This document shows, piece after piece, positions 8,204 through 18,261 of a DNA stretch of 58,636 bases. Position 1 is the first letter of the stretch. Each line of letters begins with the position of its first letter. Under the pieces are notes generated by a model that saw only the letters and a program-made list of their open reading frames with translations, made no database searches and was not told where the DNA came from. This stretch comes from JAQVEM01 sp964601205 (GTDB taxonomy: Bacteria > Actinomycetota > Humimicrobiia > Humimicrobiales > Humimicrobiaceae), in assembly GCA_964601205.1 (NCBI GenBank), contig CAZRML010000015.1, forward strand, positions 1-58,636, read 5' to 3'. The translations under genes were made by a program, and so were the position numbers.

Positions 8204-9080
8204 GGCTAAATATCAAATTGGGGGGCAGGCAGTTATTGAGGGCGTTATGATGCGCAGCAAAAATTTCTGGGCTGTGGCGGTAAGGAAACCCGATAAGTCC
8301 ATTACTACAAATTTATTCAAGCAGGGTACTTTAAGCAGCAGGCATAAAATTTTAGGCTTTATGTTTATCCGTGGTATGGCAGTGATTGCCGAGAGTATGT
8401 CGCTGGGTTTCAGGGCTTTAAGCCTTTCTGTCAATGAGGCCACCGGTCAGGATATAAAATTTTCCAAAAAAGAGATGTTTATATCCGTGTTGATTGCTGT
8501 CGCATTTACGGTAGGTGTATTTTTTGTACTCCCAACTTTAATCGGAAAAACTTTTTCAAGTTTCATACCCAATGTTCTGCTATATAATCTTGCTGAGGGA
8601 ATGATTAGAATTATCTTTTTCCTGGCATATATTTTAATAATTGCACAGCTAAGTGACATAAAAAGAGTATTTCAGTATCACGGAGCGGAGCACAAAACTA
8701 TACAGGCCTATGAAAACGGAGAAGAGCTAAAACCCGAGAATGTAAAAAAATACACCACACTGCATGCAAGATGTGGTACGAATTTTTTAATGATTGTAAT
8801 GATAGTTGCCATATTTGTGTTTGCTATTATTGGAAAGCAGACAATATTATGGAGGATTATATCAAGAATACTTTTAATCCCGGTTATTGCCGGTATTTCA
8901 TATGAATTTATAAGGCTTGCCGGGAAATTTAGCCATAAAAAATGGGTCAGAGTATTTTTTTATCCGGGGCTGTTGCTGCAGAAGATTACTACAAGAGAAC
9001 CCGATAAGAGCCAGTTAGAAGTGGCGATAGCTTCATTTAAAGCAGTTGAAGAAGCAGAAGAGGCACTAAAGGCAGAATAA
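8196..9080 (+). CDS. DUF1385 integral membrane protein (YqhQ-like)
   Basis: Conserved membrane protein of unknown function, about 294 aa. The signature N-terminus YQIGGQAVIEGVMMR, the central YHGAEHKTIQAYENGE and the following TLHARCGTNFL identify the DUF1385 family (B. subtilis YqhQ). Several hydrophobic segments span roughly 90-115, 135-155, 190-225 and the region after. The His/Glu-rich HGAEH and the conserved Cys suggest metal binding, an inference. I start it at 8196 (MSEAKYQIGG), overlapping thyX by 8 nt; an upstream start at 8166 would overlap more and adds nothing conserved. It sits just ahead of prfA, a position conserved in many Gram-positive bacteria. Confidence 0.88.
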   Translation: MSEAKYQIGGQAVIEGVMMRSKNFWAVAVRKPDKSITTNLFKQGTLSSRHKILGFMFIRGMAVIAESMSLGFRALSLSVNEATGQDIKFSKKEMFISVLIAVAFTVGVFFVLPTLIGKTFSSFIPNVLLYNLAEGMIRIIFFLAYILIIAQLSDIKRVFQYHGAEHKTIQAYENGEELKPENVKKYTTLHARCGTNFLMIVMIVAIFVFAIIGKQTILWRIISRILLIPVIAGISYEFIRLAGKFSHKKWVRVFFYPGLLLQKITTREPDKSQLEVAIASFKAVEEAEEALKAE

Positions 9081-9081
9081 A

Positions 9082-10161
9082 ATGTCAGCATTATTGGATA
9101 TATTAAAAAAATACGAGGATAACTACACTAAACTAACCAGTAAGCTCACAGAACCTGAAATTTCCCAGAATCCAGATAAACTAAAAGAATTCGGGATAAA
9201 AATTGCCGAGATAGAAGAGTTAGTAAATATAGCGAAAAAATACAGGGGGGTCCTTTCATCCATAAAAGAGGCTGAGGATATGCTCAAAGAGGAGAATGAA
9301 GAGGAAATGAAAAGTTTCTTGAGAGATGAGATTAAGGAGAATATTGATAAAAAGCAGAAACTGGAAAAAAAGATAAAAATGCTGTTAACCCCCAGAGATC
9401 CCGATGATAAGAGAAATGTTATAGTAGAAATCAGAGCAGGAGCCGGAGGGGATGAGGCAGCTTTATTTGCTGAAGTTCTTTACCGGTTATATACAAAATA
9501 CGCGGAGAGCCGGAAATGGAAGTATGCCACACTCAGCTCAAATGCTACTGGAATTGGTGGATTTAAAGAAATAATATTTGAGATTGAGGGTGAGAATGCT
9601 TATGGAACCATGAAGTATGAGTCTGGGGTTCACAGAGTGCAGAGAGTTCCTGCCACCGAATCACAGGGGAGAATCCACACTTCAACAGCTACAGTTGCTG
9701 TGCTTCCTGAAGCCGAAGAAGTGGATATTAAAATAGAACCTAATGATTTAAGGGTGGATGTTTTTCGCTCCAGCGGTCCCGGGGGTCAATCCGTAAATAC
9801 CACAGACTCGGCGGTAAGAGTAACCCATATTCCCACCGGTATGGTGGTAACCTGCCAGGATGAAAAATCCCAGCTTCAGAATAAAGAAAAAGCCTTAAAG
9901 ATATTAAGGGCAAGGCTCAAGGAAGAAGAGGAGCAAAAAAAGACAACCGAGCAGGATGAGAAAAGAAGGATGCAGATCGGTTCCGGGGATAGAAGCGAGA
10001 GAATAAGAACTTATAATTACCCACAGGGCAGGGTGACTGACCACAGAATAAATTTAACATTATATAAGCTTGATGAAATTCTTGAGGGTGACCTGGAGCA
10101 ATTAACTTTACCGTTAAAAAATACTGATAATGAGAAGAAGATTGAAAAGATAGGGGTTTAG
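9082..10161 (+). CDS. prfA: Peptide chain release factor 1
   Basis: Class I release factor that decodes UAA and UAG. The codon-reading tripeptide PxT is present as PAT (190-192) in RVPATESQGRIHTS, which separates it from RF2 (SPF). The GGQ hydrolysis motif lies at 234-236 in SGPGGQSVNTTDSA, flanked by residues recognised by PrmC. Length 359 aa is standard. The ATG follows the DUF1385 stop by one base. prmC, whose product methylates the GGQ glutamine, lies next, so substrate and modifying enzyme are coexpressed. Confidence 0.98.
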   Translation: MSALLDILKKYEDNYTKLTSKLTEPEISQNPDKLKEFGIKIAEIEELVNIAKKYRGVLSSIKEAEDMLKEENEEEMKSFLRDEIKENIDKKQKLEKKIKMLLTPRDPDDKRNVIVEIRAGAGGDEAALFAEVLYRLYTKYAESRKWKYATLSSNATGIGGFKEIIFEIEGENAYGTMKYESGVHRVQRVPATESQGRIHTSTATVAVLPEAEEVDIKIEPNDLRVDVFRSSGPGGQSVNTTDSAVRVTHIPTGMVVTCQDEKSQLQNKEKALKILRARLKEEEEQKKTTEQDEKRRMQIGSGDRSERIRTYNYPQGRVTDHRINLTLYKLDEILEGDLEQLTLPLKNTDNEKKIEKIGV

Positions 10162-10168
10162 GCTATAT

Positions 10169-11089
10169 TTGCAAATATGGAATGTAAAAAGCATCCTGGA
10201 GTGGGCTATAAACTATTTTAAAAGCAGAGACATAAGCCAGCCCAGATTGTCTGCGGAGCTGCTCCTTAGCTCTGTTGTTAATCTGGACAGGATGAATCTA
10301 TATCTAAACTACAACCGGGTTTTAAACAAGAATGAACTTGCTTTATACAAGAAGTATATATTGAAAAGGTTAGAAAAAGTCCCGATTCAGTATATATTAA
10401 GCGAAGCGTATTTCAGGAAAATAAAACTTCATGTAGACAATAGAGTATTAATTCCAAGGCCCGAAACAGAACTGATAGTGGATAAGGCTTTCCAGATTCT
10501 AAAGGAAAATTACGGAAAAAAGAAAATTAATATGCTGGAGATTGGCACCGGAAGCGGTGCTATTTCAATAAGTATCGCCTACGAGATTTCAGGTGAATTA
10601 AAAATACCGCCAGAGCTATGGGAGATAATAGCAACTGATAATAATCAGGGTGCGCTCGAGGTAGCGGAGAAAAATGCAGTGGATGTTCTGGGAAGTAGTG
10701 AAAATGAAAGAATAAAATTTGTTGAATGTGATCTGCTGCCTGCGGAGGATTCTGATTTTTTCAGCCAGTATAAAGATAAAATTAATCTTATAATTTCAAA
10801 TCCGCCTTATATTTCAGAAGAAGATTACAGGGAACTGCCGTCTGAAGTAAAAGATTATGAGCCCGAGGGCGCTCTTCTGGCAGGCAAAACCGGTCTTGAG
10901 GTATATGAGAAAATTCTTCATAAGGTAAAACCTTATATTTCCACTGATTTTTGTTATATTCTGTTTGAGATTGAACAGGCAAAAAGAATTCCTCTGGAAA
11001 AAATAACTAAAGATATTGTTAACCCTTCAGAAATTATTGTGGATGAAGATTATAATCAGAGAGACCGGATTATGGCTATTAAAGTTTAA
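10169..11089 (+). CDS. prmC: Release factor glutamine N5-methyltransferase
   Basis: SAM-dependent enzyme that methylates the GGQ glutamine of release factors. Residues 1-80 form the helical substrate-binding domain (SAELLL, VPIQYILSEAYF). LIPRPETE (94-101) precedes the SAM loop EIGTGSGAISI (~124-134), and the catalytic NPPYISEEDY starts at 211. Length 306 aa is close to normal; loop insertions near 140-150 and 190-205 are slightly long. It begins with TTG, seven bases after the prfA stop, preceded by AGGGG. It is the last gene of the block; a 215-bp gap follows. Confidence 0.95.
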   Translation: MQIWNVKSILEWAINYFKSRDISQPRLSAELLLSSVVNLDRMNLYLNYNRVLNKNELALYKKYILKRLEKVPIQYILSEAYFRKIKLHVDNRVLIPRPETELIVDKAFQILKENYGKKKINMLEIGTGSGAISISIAYEISGELKIPPELWEIIATDNNQGALEVAEKNAVDVLGSSENERIKFVECDLLPAEDSDFFSQYKDKINLIISNPPYISEEDYRELPSEVKDYEPEGALLAGKTGLEVYEKILHKVKPYISTDFCYILFEIEQAKRIPLEKITKDIVNPSEIIVDEDYNQRDRIMAIKV

Positions 11090-11304
11090 AAAAAATATAA
11101 GGTTTAGCAGAAATAAGTTCACCGGAGTAAATGCTGCCAGTTAAATAATAGCTTAATAGAACCACGATAAACAAAATTTTTCTTAAAAGAAAACTATTTT
11201 TGGATTATAATTCAGCTTTGTTTTGTTTTTTAAGGATTTGTTTTTTTAAATTCTGGGTGGTAGGATTTTATTAATTTTAATTTAACCGGTACAAGAGAAT
11301 AAGA

Positions 11305-12609
11305 ATGAGCCCTGCTTGGATTGCAATTATAATTTTTATATTAACTTATGTGTTCATTGCAACGGAGAAAGTAAACAGAACCGTAGTTGCATTTATCGGC
11401 GCATTGCTTCTGATTTTGTTTAATATTTTTGACGTGACCGAAGCAGTGGGTTTTATAAGCTGGGATACAATCGGACTTTTATTTGGCATGTTTATTATTG
11501 TGACCGCTTTATCCGATGCCGGTTTTTTTACCTTTTCAGCTCTTGTACTTGCAAGATGGTTAAAATACTCCCCGGTTAAAATTTTTATATTTTTCCCCAT
11601 TATGACAGCGTTCCTGGCAGCTTTTATGGATAGTGTTACTGTAATGCTCTTTTTTGCCACGCTTACGTATGAAATCTGCAAAATAATAAAAATGGATGCA
11701 GCACCGCTGATAATCACGGAGGTAATGCTGGCCAATATAGGGGGCTCTTCTACTATGGTGGGCGATCCGCCAAATGTAATCCTGGGTCTGAAACTCGGGT
11801 ATTATTTTAATGATTTTGTAATTCACAATGCTCCCATAGCTATAGTTGCCGGGGCGTTTACACTTTTTTATTGCTACATGGTAAACCGTAAATCTATTTT
11901 ATCCATTAAGAAGGTACCCGAGAAGGGAATGAGTGAAATGGATCCCGTGGAAGCAATAGAAGACAGGAAACAATTTAAGGTTGCGTTTGCTGCTCTGGTA
12001 ACGGCAATCTTATTTCTAGTTGTTCATAATTATATAGATAAGTATATTCATATCCCTCTTACAGCACCTCTTGCTGCAATGGTTCCTGCTTTTGTCATGC
12101 TGGCCGTACTTGGTAAGAGATCGGAGAGGATTATATCAAAAGTAAATTATGAAGTGATATTATTTTTTATGGGGTTATTCGTGGTTGTAGGGGGACTGGA
12201 GCACACCGGGGTAATAAAAATAGCTGCAGACTTCATAACCAATCTTTTTAAGGGAAATCATGTGGAGTTTTTGAGCACCCTGGTATGGGGCTCAGGTATA
12301 GCCAGTGGAGTTATTGACAATGTTCCATTTGCTCTTTCAATGGCCAGTATTCTGGAAAATATTGCCTTATATGCCGGAATCCCCGCACTATCAATTATGG
12401 TATGGGCGACATCACTGGGCGCAGATATAGGAGGCAATTTCTCTCCCATAGGTGCTTCGGGTAATGTGGTGGCATACACTGCCATGGAGAACAGAGGTCA
12501 GTCAATTGGATGGGGAAGATGGTTAAAGCTTTCCGTCCCGGCTACTATTATTGCTCTGGCTGTTTCCAATATCGGGATTTACATAAAGTACATTACCGGA
12601 TTCTTCTAA
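11305..12609 (+). CDS. ArsB/NhaD-type ion transporter (citrate-transporter superfamily)
   Basis: Polytopic inner-membrane transporter, 434 aa, with about eleven to twelve predicted helices. Hallmarks of the ion-transporter superfamily are present: FMDSVTVMLFF in the first repeat, NIGGSSTMVGDPPNVILG in the re-entrant loop, and the mirrored second repeat SGVIDNVPFALSMA with SLGADIGGNFSPIGASGNVV. These inverted repeats are typical of ArsB/NhaD/YbiR permeases. The ion cannot be decided from sequence: Na+/H+ exchange, arsenite efflux or an anion are possible. No arsenic genes lie nearby, so arsenite is not favoured. It is monocistronic and followed by an unrelated MATE exporter. Confidence 0.85.
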   Translation: MSPAWIAIIIFILTYVFIATEKVNRTVVAFIGALLLILFNIFDVTEAVGFISWDTIGLLFGMFIIVTALSDAGFFTFSALVLARWLKYSPVKIFIFFPIMTAFLAAFMDSVTVMLFFATLTYEICKIIKMDAAPLIITEVMLANIGGSSTMVGDPPNVILGLKLGYYFNDFVIHNAPIAIVAGAFTLFYCYMVNRKSILSIKKVPEKGMSEMDPVEAIEDRKQFKVAFAALVTAILFLVVHNYIDKYIHIPLTAPLAAMVPAFVMLAVLGKRSERIISKVNYEVILFFMGLFVVVGGLEHTGVIKIAADFITNLFKGNHVEFLSTLVWGSGIASGVIDNVPFALSMASILENIALYAGIPALSIMVWATSLGADIGGNFSPIGASGNVVAYTAMENRGQSIGWGRWLKLSVPATIIALAVSNIGIYIKYITGFF

Positions 12610-12737
12610 TAAATGTAATATCTGCATGCACGGTCAAAAATTATTCTTTAACTTTATATCATAAGAAGGTAAAATTGTGCCTTTGAGTAAAATGTAAATA
12701 TAAGGAATGATTGAATATAAATTAAGGGCGGGGTTAA

Positions 12738-14117
12738 TTGAATATAGAAAATCAAAATGTAGGAGATTTAAGAAATAAGAAGATAGGGAGACTGCTGGCA
12801 AAGCTTGCCATACCGACTACGATAGCTATGATTGCCAACAGTCTATATAATATTGTTGATACTATTTTTATCGGCAAAGGTGTTGGAACCCTTGCTATTG
12901 CAGGCATAGGCATAGTATTTCCGATACAGATGATAGTAATGTCTCTCGCCCAGTTAATAGGTCTGGGCTCGGCTTCTATGATTTCCAGATATCTTGGCAG
13001 AAAAGATTATAAAAATGCTGCAAATGTTGCCGGAAATTCTTTTTTATCTATAGGGATCCTCGGAATAGCAGTTTCTGCAGTAGTTTTTATATTTATGGGA
13101 CCAATATTAAAATTGTTTGGGGCTTCAGAAAACATACTGCCTTATGCGAGACAATATCTTTCCATAATTTCGTTTGGATTTATTTATTTTCCTTTTATGG
13201 TGTCAACAAATAATATTATCAGGGCAGAAGGCGATGCCAGGAATTCAATGCTAATAATGTTGCTTGCCACTGGATTGAACATTGTTCTGGACCCGATATT
13301 TATCTTTGGATTCAACATGGGAATAAGGGGCGCAGCTTATGCAACTATAATTTCTCAGTTTGCAGGTTTTATATTTGCGGTATCTTATTATTTGAGAGGT
13401 AAAAGCATTTTACCGGTTAAAATCAATTGTTTTAAGTTAAAGTTTCCCATTATTAAGGAGATGACCGGGCTTGGTTTTGCTTCATTCATAAGGCAGGTAA
13501 GCGCAAGTTTTATGATAATAATTGTAAATAATTCTTTGAATCTGTATGGAGGGGATATTTTTATTGCCGCGTATGCAGTTGTAAACAGGATTTTTATTTT
13601 TACCTCTATGCCTCTTTTTGGTATAGTTGCGGGAGTGCAGCCGATAATTGGTTATAACCACGGGGCTGAAAATACGAAAAGAGTCAGGCAGGCTTTAAAG
13701 GTCTCCATTCTTTCTACTATGGTGATAGGCAGTTTTTCCTTTCTGATATTTATGATATTCCCTTCCCACATTATCAGTATATTCAGCAATGATAGTGAGC
13801 TTGTATCAATTGCAGTTTTCCCTTTAAGGATGATAATACTTCTGTTTCCATTCCTGGGCTCGCAGTTTATAGGTGCGGGATTTTTCCAATCTATTGGCAA
13901 AGCGAGACCATCCATTATCCTGTCTATGAGCAGGCAGGTATTGTTTCTAATTCCACTGATACTTCTAATGCCTCTGTTACTGGGCATTAATGGCATATGG
14001 ATATCTTTTCCCATAGCGGATATTCTGGCAATAATACTTACCGGAATATTCCTGTACAGAGAATTAAAGAGGATAGGCAGGCCGGATAAAATGGGGCCCC
14101 TGTGCCAGAATACTTAA
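12738..14117 (+). CDS. MATE-family multidrug/cation efflux transporter
   Basis: 459-aa exporter with about twelve membrane helices in two related halves, of the NorM/DinF superfamily. The first half opens with KKIGRLLAKLAIPTTIAMIA and NIVDTIFIG; the second repeat opens near ~230 with IKEMTGLGFASFIRQ. GVQPIIGYNHGA in the second half is a conserved family segment. It would exchange Na+ or H+ for cationic drugs or metabolites. The start codon is TTG at 12738 preceded by GGGCGGGG. It is a stand-alone gene; the substrate is not predictable. Confidence 0.92.
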   Translation: MNIENQNVGDLRNKKIGRLLAKLAIPTTIAMIANSLYNIVDTIFIGKGVGTLAIAGIGIVFPIQMIVMSLAQLIGLGSASMISRYLGRKDYKNAANVAGNSFLSIGILGIAVSAVVFIFMGPILKLFGASENILPYARQYLSIISFGFIYFPFMVSTNNIIRAEGDARNSMLIMLLATGLNIVLDPIFIFGFNMGIRGAAYATIISQFAGFIFAVSYYLRGKSILPVKINCFKLKFPIIKEMTGLGFASFIRQVSASFMIIIVNNSLNLYGGDIFIAAYAVVNRIFIFTSMPLFGIVAGVQPIIGYNHGAENTKRVRQALKVSILSTMVIGSFSFLIFMIFPSHIISIFSNDSELVSIAVFPLRMIILLFPFLGSQFIGAGFFQSIGKARPSIILSMSRQVLFLIPLILLMPLLLGINGIWISFPIADILAIILTGIFLYRELKRIGRPDKMGPLCQNT

Positions 14118-14279
14118 AAGAATATACTGATTTTAACTTTTTTAAGTCAGTTGCTGTATGAGAACCGGGGGTGCGTTTTATTGGCCTCCTTTTTTATTAA
14201 CGGTTTAAATGTAATAATGAGTTTTTCTCATTTTATTAAATAGTTCCGGGGTGTTTTTGGGTAGGGAAAATTCTATAGT

Positions 14280-14307
14280 TTGAAAAAAATGTAAAAATGG
14301 TTATAAT
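14280..14307 (+). promoter_or_regulatory. Candidate promoter of initiator tRNA-Met
   Basis: TTGAAA (14280-14285), a 16-bp spacer and a perfect TATAAT (14302-14307), about 67 bp ahead of the tRNA. Confidence 0.55.
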
Positions 14308-14374
14308 ATGTTTTTGCGGTAGGAAAGGTAAAATATAAAAACAGTTCCTGGAAATTTAAAATTGATTAAAACGT

Positions 14375-14451
<77 letters not shown>

Positions 14452-14669
14452 ATTACTGTAGCTGCGCTGTGTTGTATCCAATACCATTTATTTTAAAATC
14501 TTATATTCCTTCGTTTTTTTATTGCACCGTTGATATTCCCACAGACGGGATGTTTTTATTAAAATTGATTTTAAATTATAATTTAGTTATGTATTTAAAA
14601 AATATTTATGGCTGTTGTTTATTTTAAGGATTGATAGAAGTAATGTTTTTTTGATGAAGTTTAGTTTTA

Positions 14670-15179
14670 ATGATGAATATTTTTTTTTATAAAAATAAAA
14701 ATAAAAGGTATAAGACTTTAATAAGGAATATTATATTAACGCTGATGGCCCTTTTTTTATTTTTTAGTTTTAGTGCATGCAGCATCCTTTCAGATATAAA
14801 AGGTTTTTACAGGGAAAAGTTTCTGGCAGAGGGTGACATGGAAAGGGCAGTGGAGACAGTAAATGAATTTTTTGATTTGCTTATAGATAAAAATTACGGG
14901 CAGGCATACAAATATTTGAGCAGCGAAGATAAAGCCGCCGCCGGCGTTGATGAATTCAGTGATGAATTTAAAGATGTTACAGATATTGTTTCCATAGATG
15001 TTAAGTGGGTGGAGGTTAAAAACAATATAGCCATAGTGTGTATAGACCTAACTGATTATTATGATGGAGAAGAAAAAGTTTATGGGGACATTGAAATCTC
15101 ACTGTTAAGAGAAGAAGACGATAGCTGGGGTATAGTATTCTGGAAAAAAGGTTGGGCGGGGCTAAAAGATGGGATATGA
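14670..15179 (+). CDS. Putative lipoprotein with NTF2/DUF4878-like domain
   Basis: A 169-aa secreted protein. A basic N-terminus and a hydrophobic stretch (LIRNIILTLMALFLFFSF) end in SFSAC, a plausible lipobox with Cys ~37. The mature part begins with a helix and FFDLLIDKNYGQAYKYLSSEDKA, then a strand-rich half (VDVKWVEVKNNIAIVCIDLTDYYDG..IEISLLREEDDSWGIVFWKKG). That pattern matches NTF2-like DUF4878 lipoproteins, which are of unknown function. Membrane anchoring on the outer face is inferred. It precedes the YmdB-like gene by 47 bp and may share its transcript. Family assignment is tentative. Confidence 0.6.
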   Translation: MMNIFFYKNKNKRYKTLIRNIILTLMALFLFFSFSACSILSDIKGFYREKFLAEGDMERAVETVNEFFDLLIDKNYGQAYKYLSSEDKAAAGVDEFSDEFKDVTDIVSIDVKWVEVKNNIAIVCIDLTDYYDGEEKVYGDIEISLLREEDDSWGIVFWKKGWAGLKDGI

Positions 15180-15226
15180 AAATATTTTTATAAAATTTTA
15201 TAAAATCAAAGCTAGAAGGGCATAAA

Positions 15227-16015
15227 TTGAAAGTACTATTTTTAGGAGACATTTTTGGGAAACCGGGAAGGGAAGTTGTAAAAAATAAGCTGGCGTCAAT
15301 TTCAGAGGAGAATGATATAGATTTTGTTGTTGCCAATGGAGAAAATGCGGCGGGAGGCATAGGGATTACTCCGGTTATCTGTAAGACACTGCTTGGAAAC
15401 GGCATAGATGTTATAACTTCGGGGAATCATATTTATAAGAAAAGGGAAATATATGATTATATCCAGGAGCAGCCGCGTCTCCTGAAGCCGGCAAATTTTC
15501 CTCCATCAACTCCGGGTAATGGTTATTATATTACTTCTGACAGGAATGATAATAAAGTTGCAGTCATAAATATCTGCGGCAGGATATTTGTGGATTATTA
15601 TGACTGCCCCTTCAGGTGTATAGATAAAATATTGAGCCATATTAAGGGCGAAGCCCCGGTAATAGTGGTGGATTTCCACGGTGAGGTCACTTCTGAAAAA
15701 ATCGCCATGGGGTGGTATCTTGATGGAAGAGTAAGCGCGGTTCTTGGTACGCATACGCATGTACAGACCGCCGATGAGAGAATTCTGCCCGGTGGGACTG
15801 CTTATATTACCGATGTGGGCATGGTTGGTCCTCATAATTCGGTTATCGGGGTAAAAAAGGAAAATATCTTAAAGAGGTTTTTAACCATGATGCCCCAGAA
15901 ATTCACAGTTTCGGATGATGGCTATATGATTAATGCAGTTATAATTGATATTGATAAAAAAAGCGGAAGGGCAAACAGTATAAAAAGATTAAATTTAATC
16001 TTTGACAGCATCTAA
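15227..16015 (+). CDS. YmdB-like metallophosphoesterase
   Basis: Calcineurin-like phosphoesterase of the TIGR00282/YmdB family (262 aa), dimetal enzymes that act on 2',3'-cyclic nucleotides and affect biofilm and motility decisions in Bacillus. Motifs: FLGDIFGKPGRE, VANGENAAGGIGIT, TSGNHIYKK (usually GNHxW/D), VDFHGEVTSEK, and GTHTHVQTADERILPGGTAYITDVGMVGP near the C-terminus. All metal ligands D, N, H and HxH can be seen. The start codon is TTG at 15227. It lies just before tilS. Cellular target unknown here. Confidence 0.92.
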   Translation: MKVLFLGDIFGKPGREVVKNKLASISEENDIDFVVANGENAAGGIGITPVICKTLLGNGIDVITSGNHIYKKREIYDYIQEQPRLLKPANFPPSTPGNGYYITSDRNDNKVAVINICGRIFVDYYDCPFRCIDKILSHIKGEAPVIVVDFHGEVTSEKIAMGWYLDGRVSAVLGTHTHVQTADERILPGGTAYITDVGMVGPHNSVIGVKKENILKRFLTMMPQKFTVSDDGYMINAVIIDIDKKSGRANSIKRLNLIFDSI

Positions 16016-16058
16016 TAACAACCCGGTGATTTCATGCTCTGAGACGGGACACGATAAA

Positions 16059-17570
16059 ATGAACTTTAAAATTAAAGATATAAAAGATGGTGGGTTTCTG
16101 GGAGACAGTGTTTTCCTGAGCGCGTTAAAAACTATAGAGTCCAGCAATATGATAAAAGGGGGTGACAGGATATTGATCTCTGTTTCAGGGGGACCCGATT
16201 CTACATTTTTAACCCACTTATTTTACCTTTTGCGGCCGGCATTGAACTTGACCCTTTTTGGTTTCTGCCTTGACCATATGACCAGGGATGGTGAATCCAC
16301 AAAAGATTCATTATTTGTAAAGAAAATGTATAAGGAATTAGACATTAAGTTATTCCAGAAAAGAATAAATGTAGAAAAATGGTGCAGGTTAAACAGGGTT
16401 TCATTCGAAAAGGGTGCAAGGGAAATAAGGCTGCGGGAGCTAATGAAGATTTCAGAGGAAAACAATATTGATAAAATTGCCACGGGACATAATGCCGATG
16501 ACGATATGGAAACTTTTTTTATGCACCTGTTAAGGGGAGCGGGCACCAGGGGTCTTTCCGGTATAAAGCCTGTGGCCGGTATGTTTATCAGGCCTCTTAT
16601 TGAAATATCAGGGAAAGACATTAATTCTTATCTTGATAGGAAAAAGATATCTTATTGTGTGGATAGAACCAATATAGAGAATATATATTTTAGAAACAGA
16701 ATAAGGAATATACTGGTTCCTTTTATTGAAAAGCATTTTGGTGGTTCTTTTAAAAGGAATATTTCAAGGTCGTTATTCATTCTAAAGGATGAGGATAATT
16801 TTCTAAGTGAGTATTCTTCTACAAAGATTAAAGATATTTCCTCTGTAAAAAAAGATGCGGCCAGTAAAAGTACTTTATTTATAAAAATACCTGTTTCAAA
16901 AATAATGGAGGAGAATATATCTATCCGCAGGAGGATAATAATGTCGGCGATAGAAATGGTAAACGGCAGCCTGGAAGATATAAGTTTTAAGAATGTAGAT
17001 GATATTTTAGGAATTTGTAAGACAGGAGGGGAAAGCAAGACTGCCCGGCCCGCGGGGAATATCAGAGTTTTAAAGATAGGAAGCTATATGTATTTTATTA
17101 ATATCAGTTATCCGGATTTTCTGCCGGATGAATTTAAATTTTTTTTCAAAAAGGATGCGGATATAAAAGAAAGGGAGGAAAATAAAAAGATAAGGGTAAA
17201 AATCGGAGACAGAATGAGGCTAGAATATTTCAACCTTACATTGTCAACTGTACTTTTAAAATATGATAGAGATGAAATAAAATTAAAACAGTGCAAAAAT
17301 ATGGAAGCTTTTATAGATTACGGTAAAATTACGCCTCCAATTATGGTAAAGAGATGGGAAAAAGGGGATAAGTTCTACCCCCTGGGCATGGATAAGGGAA
17401 AAAAGTTGCAGGACTTTTTTGTTGATAATAAAATTCCCCTGCATTTGAGAAAACTAATCCCGATATTTATGGATAAAGAGAAGATTATCTGGGTAGGTGG
17501 TTACAGGATTGATAACAGGGTAAAAGTAACCGATGGGACCGGTGAGGTTTTGCACGCAAAATTGTTTTAA
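16059..17570 (+). CDS. tilS: tRNA(Ile)-lysidine synthase
   Basis: PP-loop ATPase that attaches lysine to C34 of tRNA-Ile(CAU), so that it reads AUA. The P-loop SVSGGPDSTFL lies near the N-terminus, followed by HMTRDGESTKDS, the conserved ATGHNADDDMETFFMHLLRGAG and GIKPVAG. The C-terminal substrate-binding domain is recognised by GDKFYPLGMDKGKKLQDFF, KIPLHLR and IIWVGGYRIDNRVKV. About 503 aa, in the long class. An upstream TTG at 16002 would overlap the preceding gene by 14 nt and has no ribosome-binding site; I prefer the ATG at 16059. The tilS-hpt-ftsH order is widely conserved in Gram-positive bacteria. Confidence 0.94.
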   Translation: MNFKIKDIKDGGFLGDSVFLSALKTIESSNMIKGGDRILISVSGGPDSTFLTHLFYLLRPALNLTLFGFCLDHMTRDGESTKDSLFVKKMYKELDIKLFQKRINVEKWCRLNRVSFEKGAREIRLRELMKISEENNIDKIATGHNADDDMETFFMHLLRGAGTRGLSGIKPVAGMFIRPLIEISGKDINSYLDRKKISYCVDRTNIENIYFRNRIRNILVPFIEKHFGGSFKRNISRSLFILKDEDNFLSEYSSTKIKDISSVKKDAASKSTLFIKIPVSKIMEENISIRRRIIMSAIEMVNGSLEDISFKNVDDILGICKTGGESKTARPAGNIRVLKIGSYMYFINISYPDFLPDEFKFFFKKDADIKEREENKKIRVKIGDRMRLEYFNLTLSTVLLKYDRDEIKLKQCKNMEAFIDYGKITPPIMVKRWEKGDKFYPLGMDKGKKLQDFFVDNKIPLHLRKLIPIFMDKEKIIWVGGYRIDNRVKVTDGTGEVLHAKLF

Positions 17571-17636
17571 AATTAAATTTTATGTGATTTAATTAAAAAA
17601 TATTTAATATAATTATTCAATACAATTGGAGTAAAG

Positions 17637-18209
17637 GTGTTGTATAAATTTAAAAAAATAAATGGTGAGAAGGTATTTGAATGCGGCAATACCAGGATAA
17701 AGATACTTATTAGTGAAAGGGAACTTTCCAAAAGAGTAAGGGAGCTGGGCCAGGAGATTACAAGGGATTATAAGGGTAAAAATCCTGTTTTGATATCTGT
17801 TTTAAGAGGCTCTTTTATATTTGTTGCTGATATTTGCAGGGAAATAAAGATACCGGTTACTTTTGATTTTATGGCTGTATCAAGTTACGGAGATTCAAAG
17901 GTAAGCTCCGGTATTGTAAGGATAACCAAAGACCTTGAATTTAGCATTGAAAACAGGGACGTAATAATAATGGAGGATATAGTTGATTCCGGCAGGACGC
18001 TGAATTACCTGGTAAAGAACCTGAAGGCAAGAAATCCAAAAAATATGGAAGTCTGTGCTCTTCTGGATAAGAATGTTCCCAGAAAAACAGTAAATAAAAT
18101 AAAATATAAAGGGTTTGATATTCCAAATAAGTTTGTGGTAGGATATGGTCTTGATTTTGCAGAGAAATACAGGAACTTCCCTTTTATAGGGTATATTGAA
18201 AATGAATAG
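17637..18209 (+). CDS. hpt: Hypoxanthine phosphoribosyltransferase
   Basis: Purine-salvage enzyme that converts hypoxanthine or guanine with PRPP to IMP or GMP. The PRPP-binding signature VIIMEDIVDSGRTL lies at ~109-122. LISVLRGSFIFVADI and DFMAVSSYGD provide the pyrophosphate loop and flexible loop, and VVGYGLDFAEKYRNFPFIG the C-terminal hood. Length 190 aa is typical. The start is GTG at 17637 with GGAG five bases upstream; the next codon, TTG, is an alternative. It lies between tilS and ftsH as in many Firmicutes and Actinobacteria. Confidence 0.96.
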   Translation: MLYKFKKINGEKVFECGNTRIKILISERELSKRVRELGQEITRDYKGKNPVLISVLRGSFIFVADICREIKIPVTFDFMAVSSYGDSKVSSGIVRITKDLEFSIENRDVIIMEDIVDSGRTLNYLVKNLKARNPKNMEVCALLDKNVPRKTVNKIKYKGFDIPNKFVVGYGLDFAEKYRNFPFIGYIENE

Positions 18210-18261
18210 TAATTATATTATTATCTAAAAAGTGATAGAAAATAAGGAGTTGTTATAAAAT

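Noticed and set aside
16002..16058. Upstream TTG start for tilS
   Set aside because: Overlaps the YmdB gene by 14 nt, has no ribosome-binding site, and the added residues are not conserved in the family.
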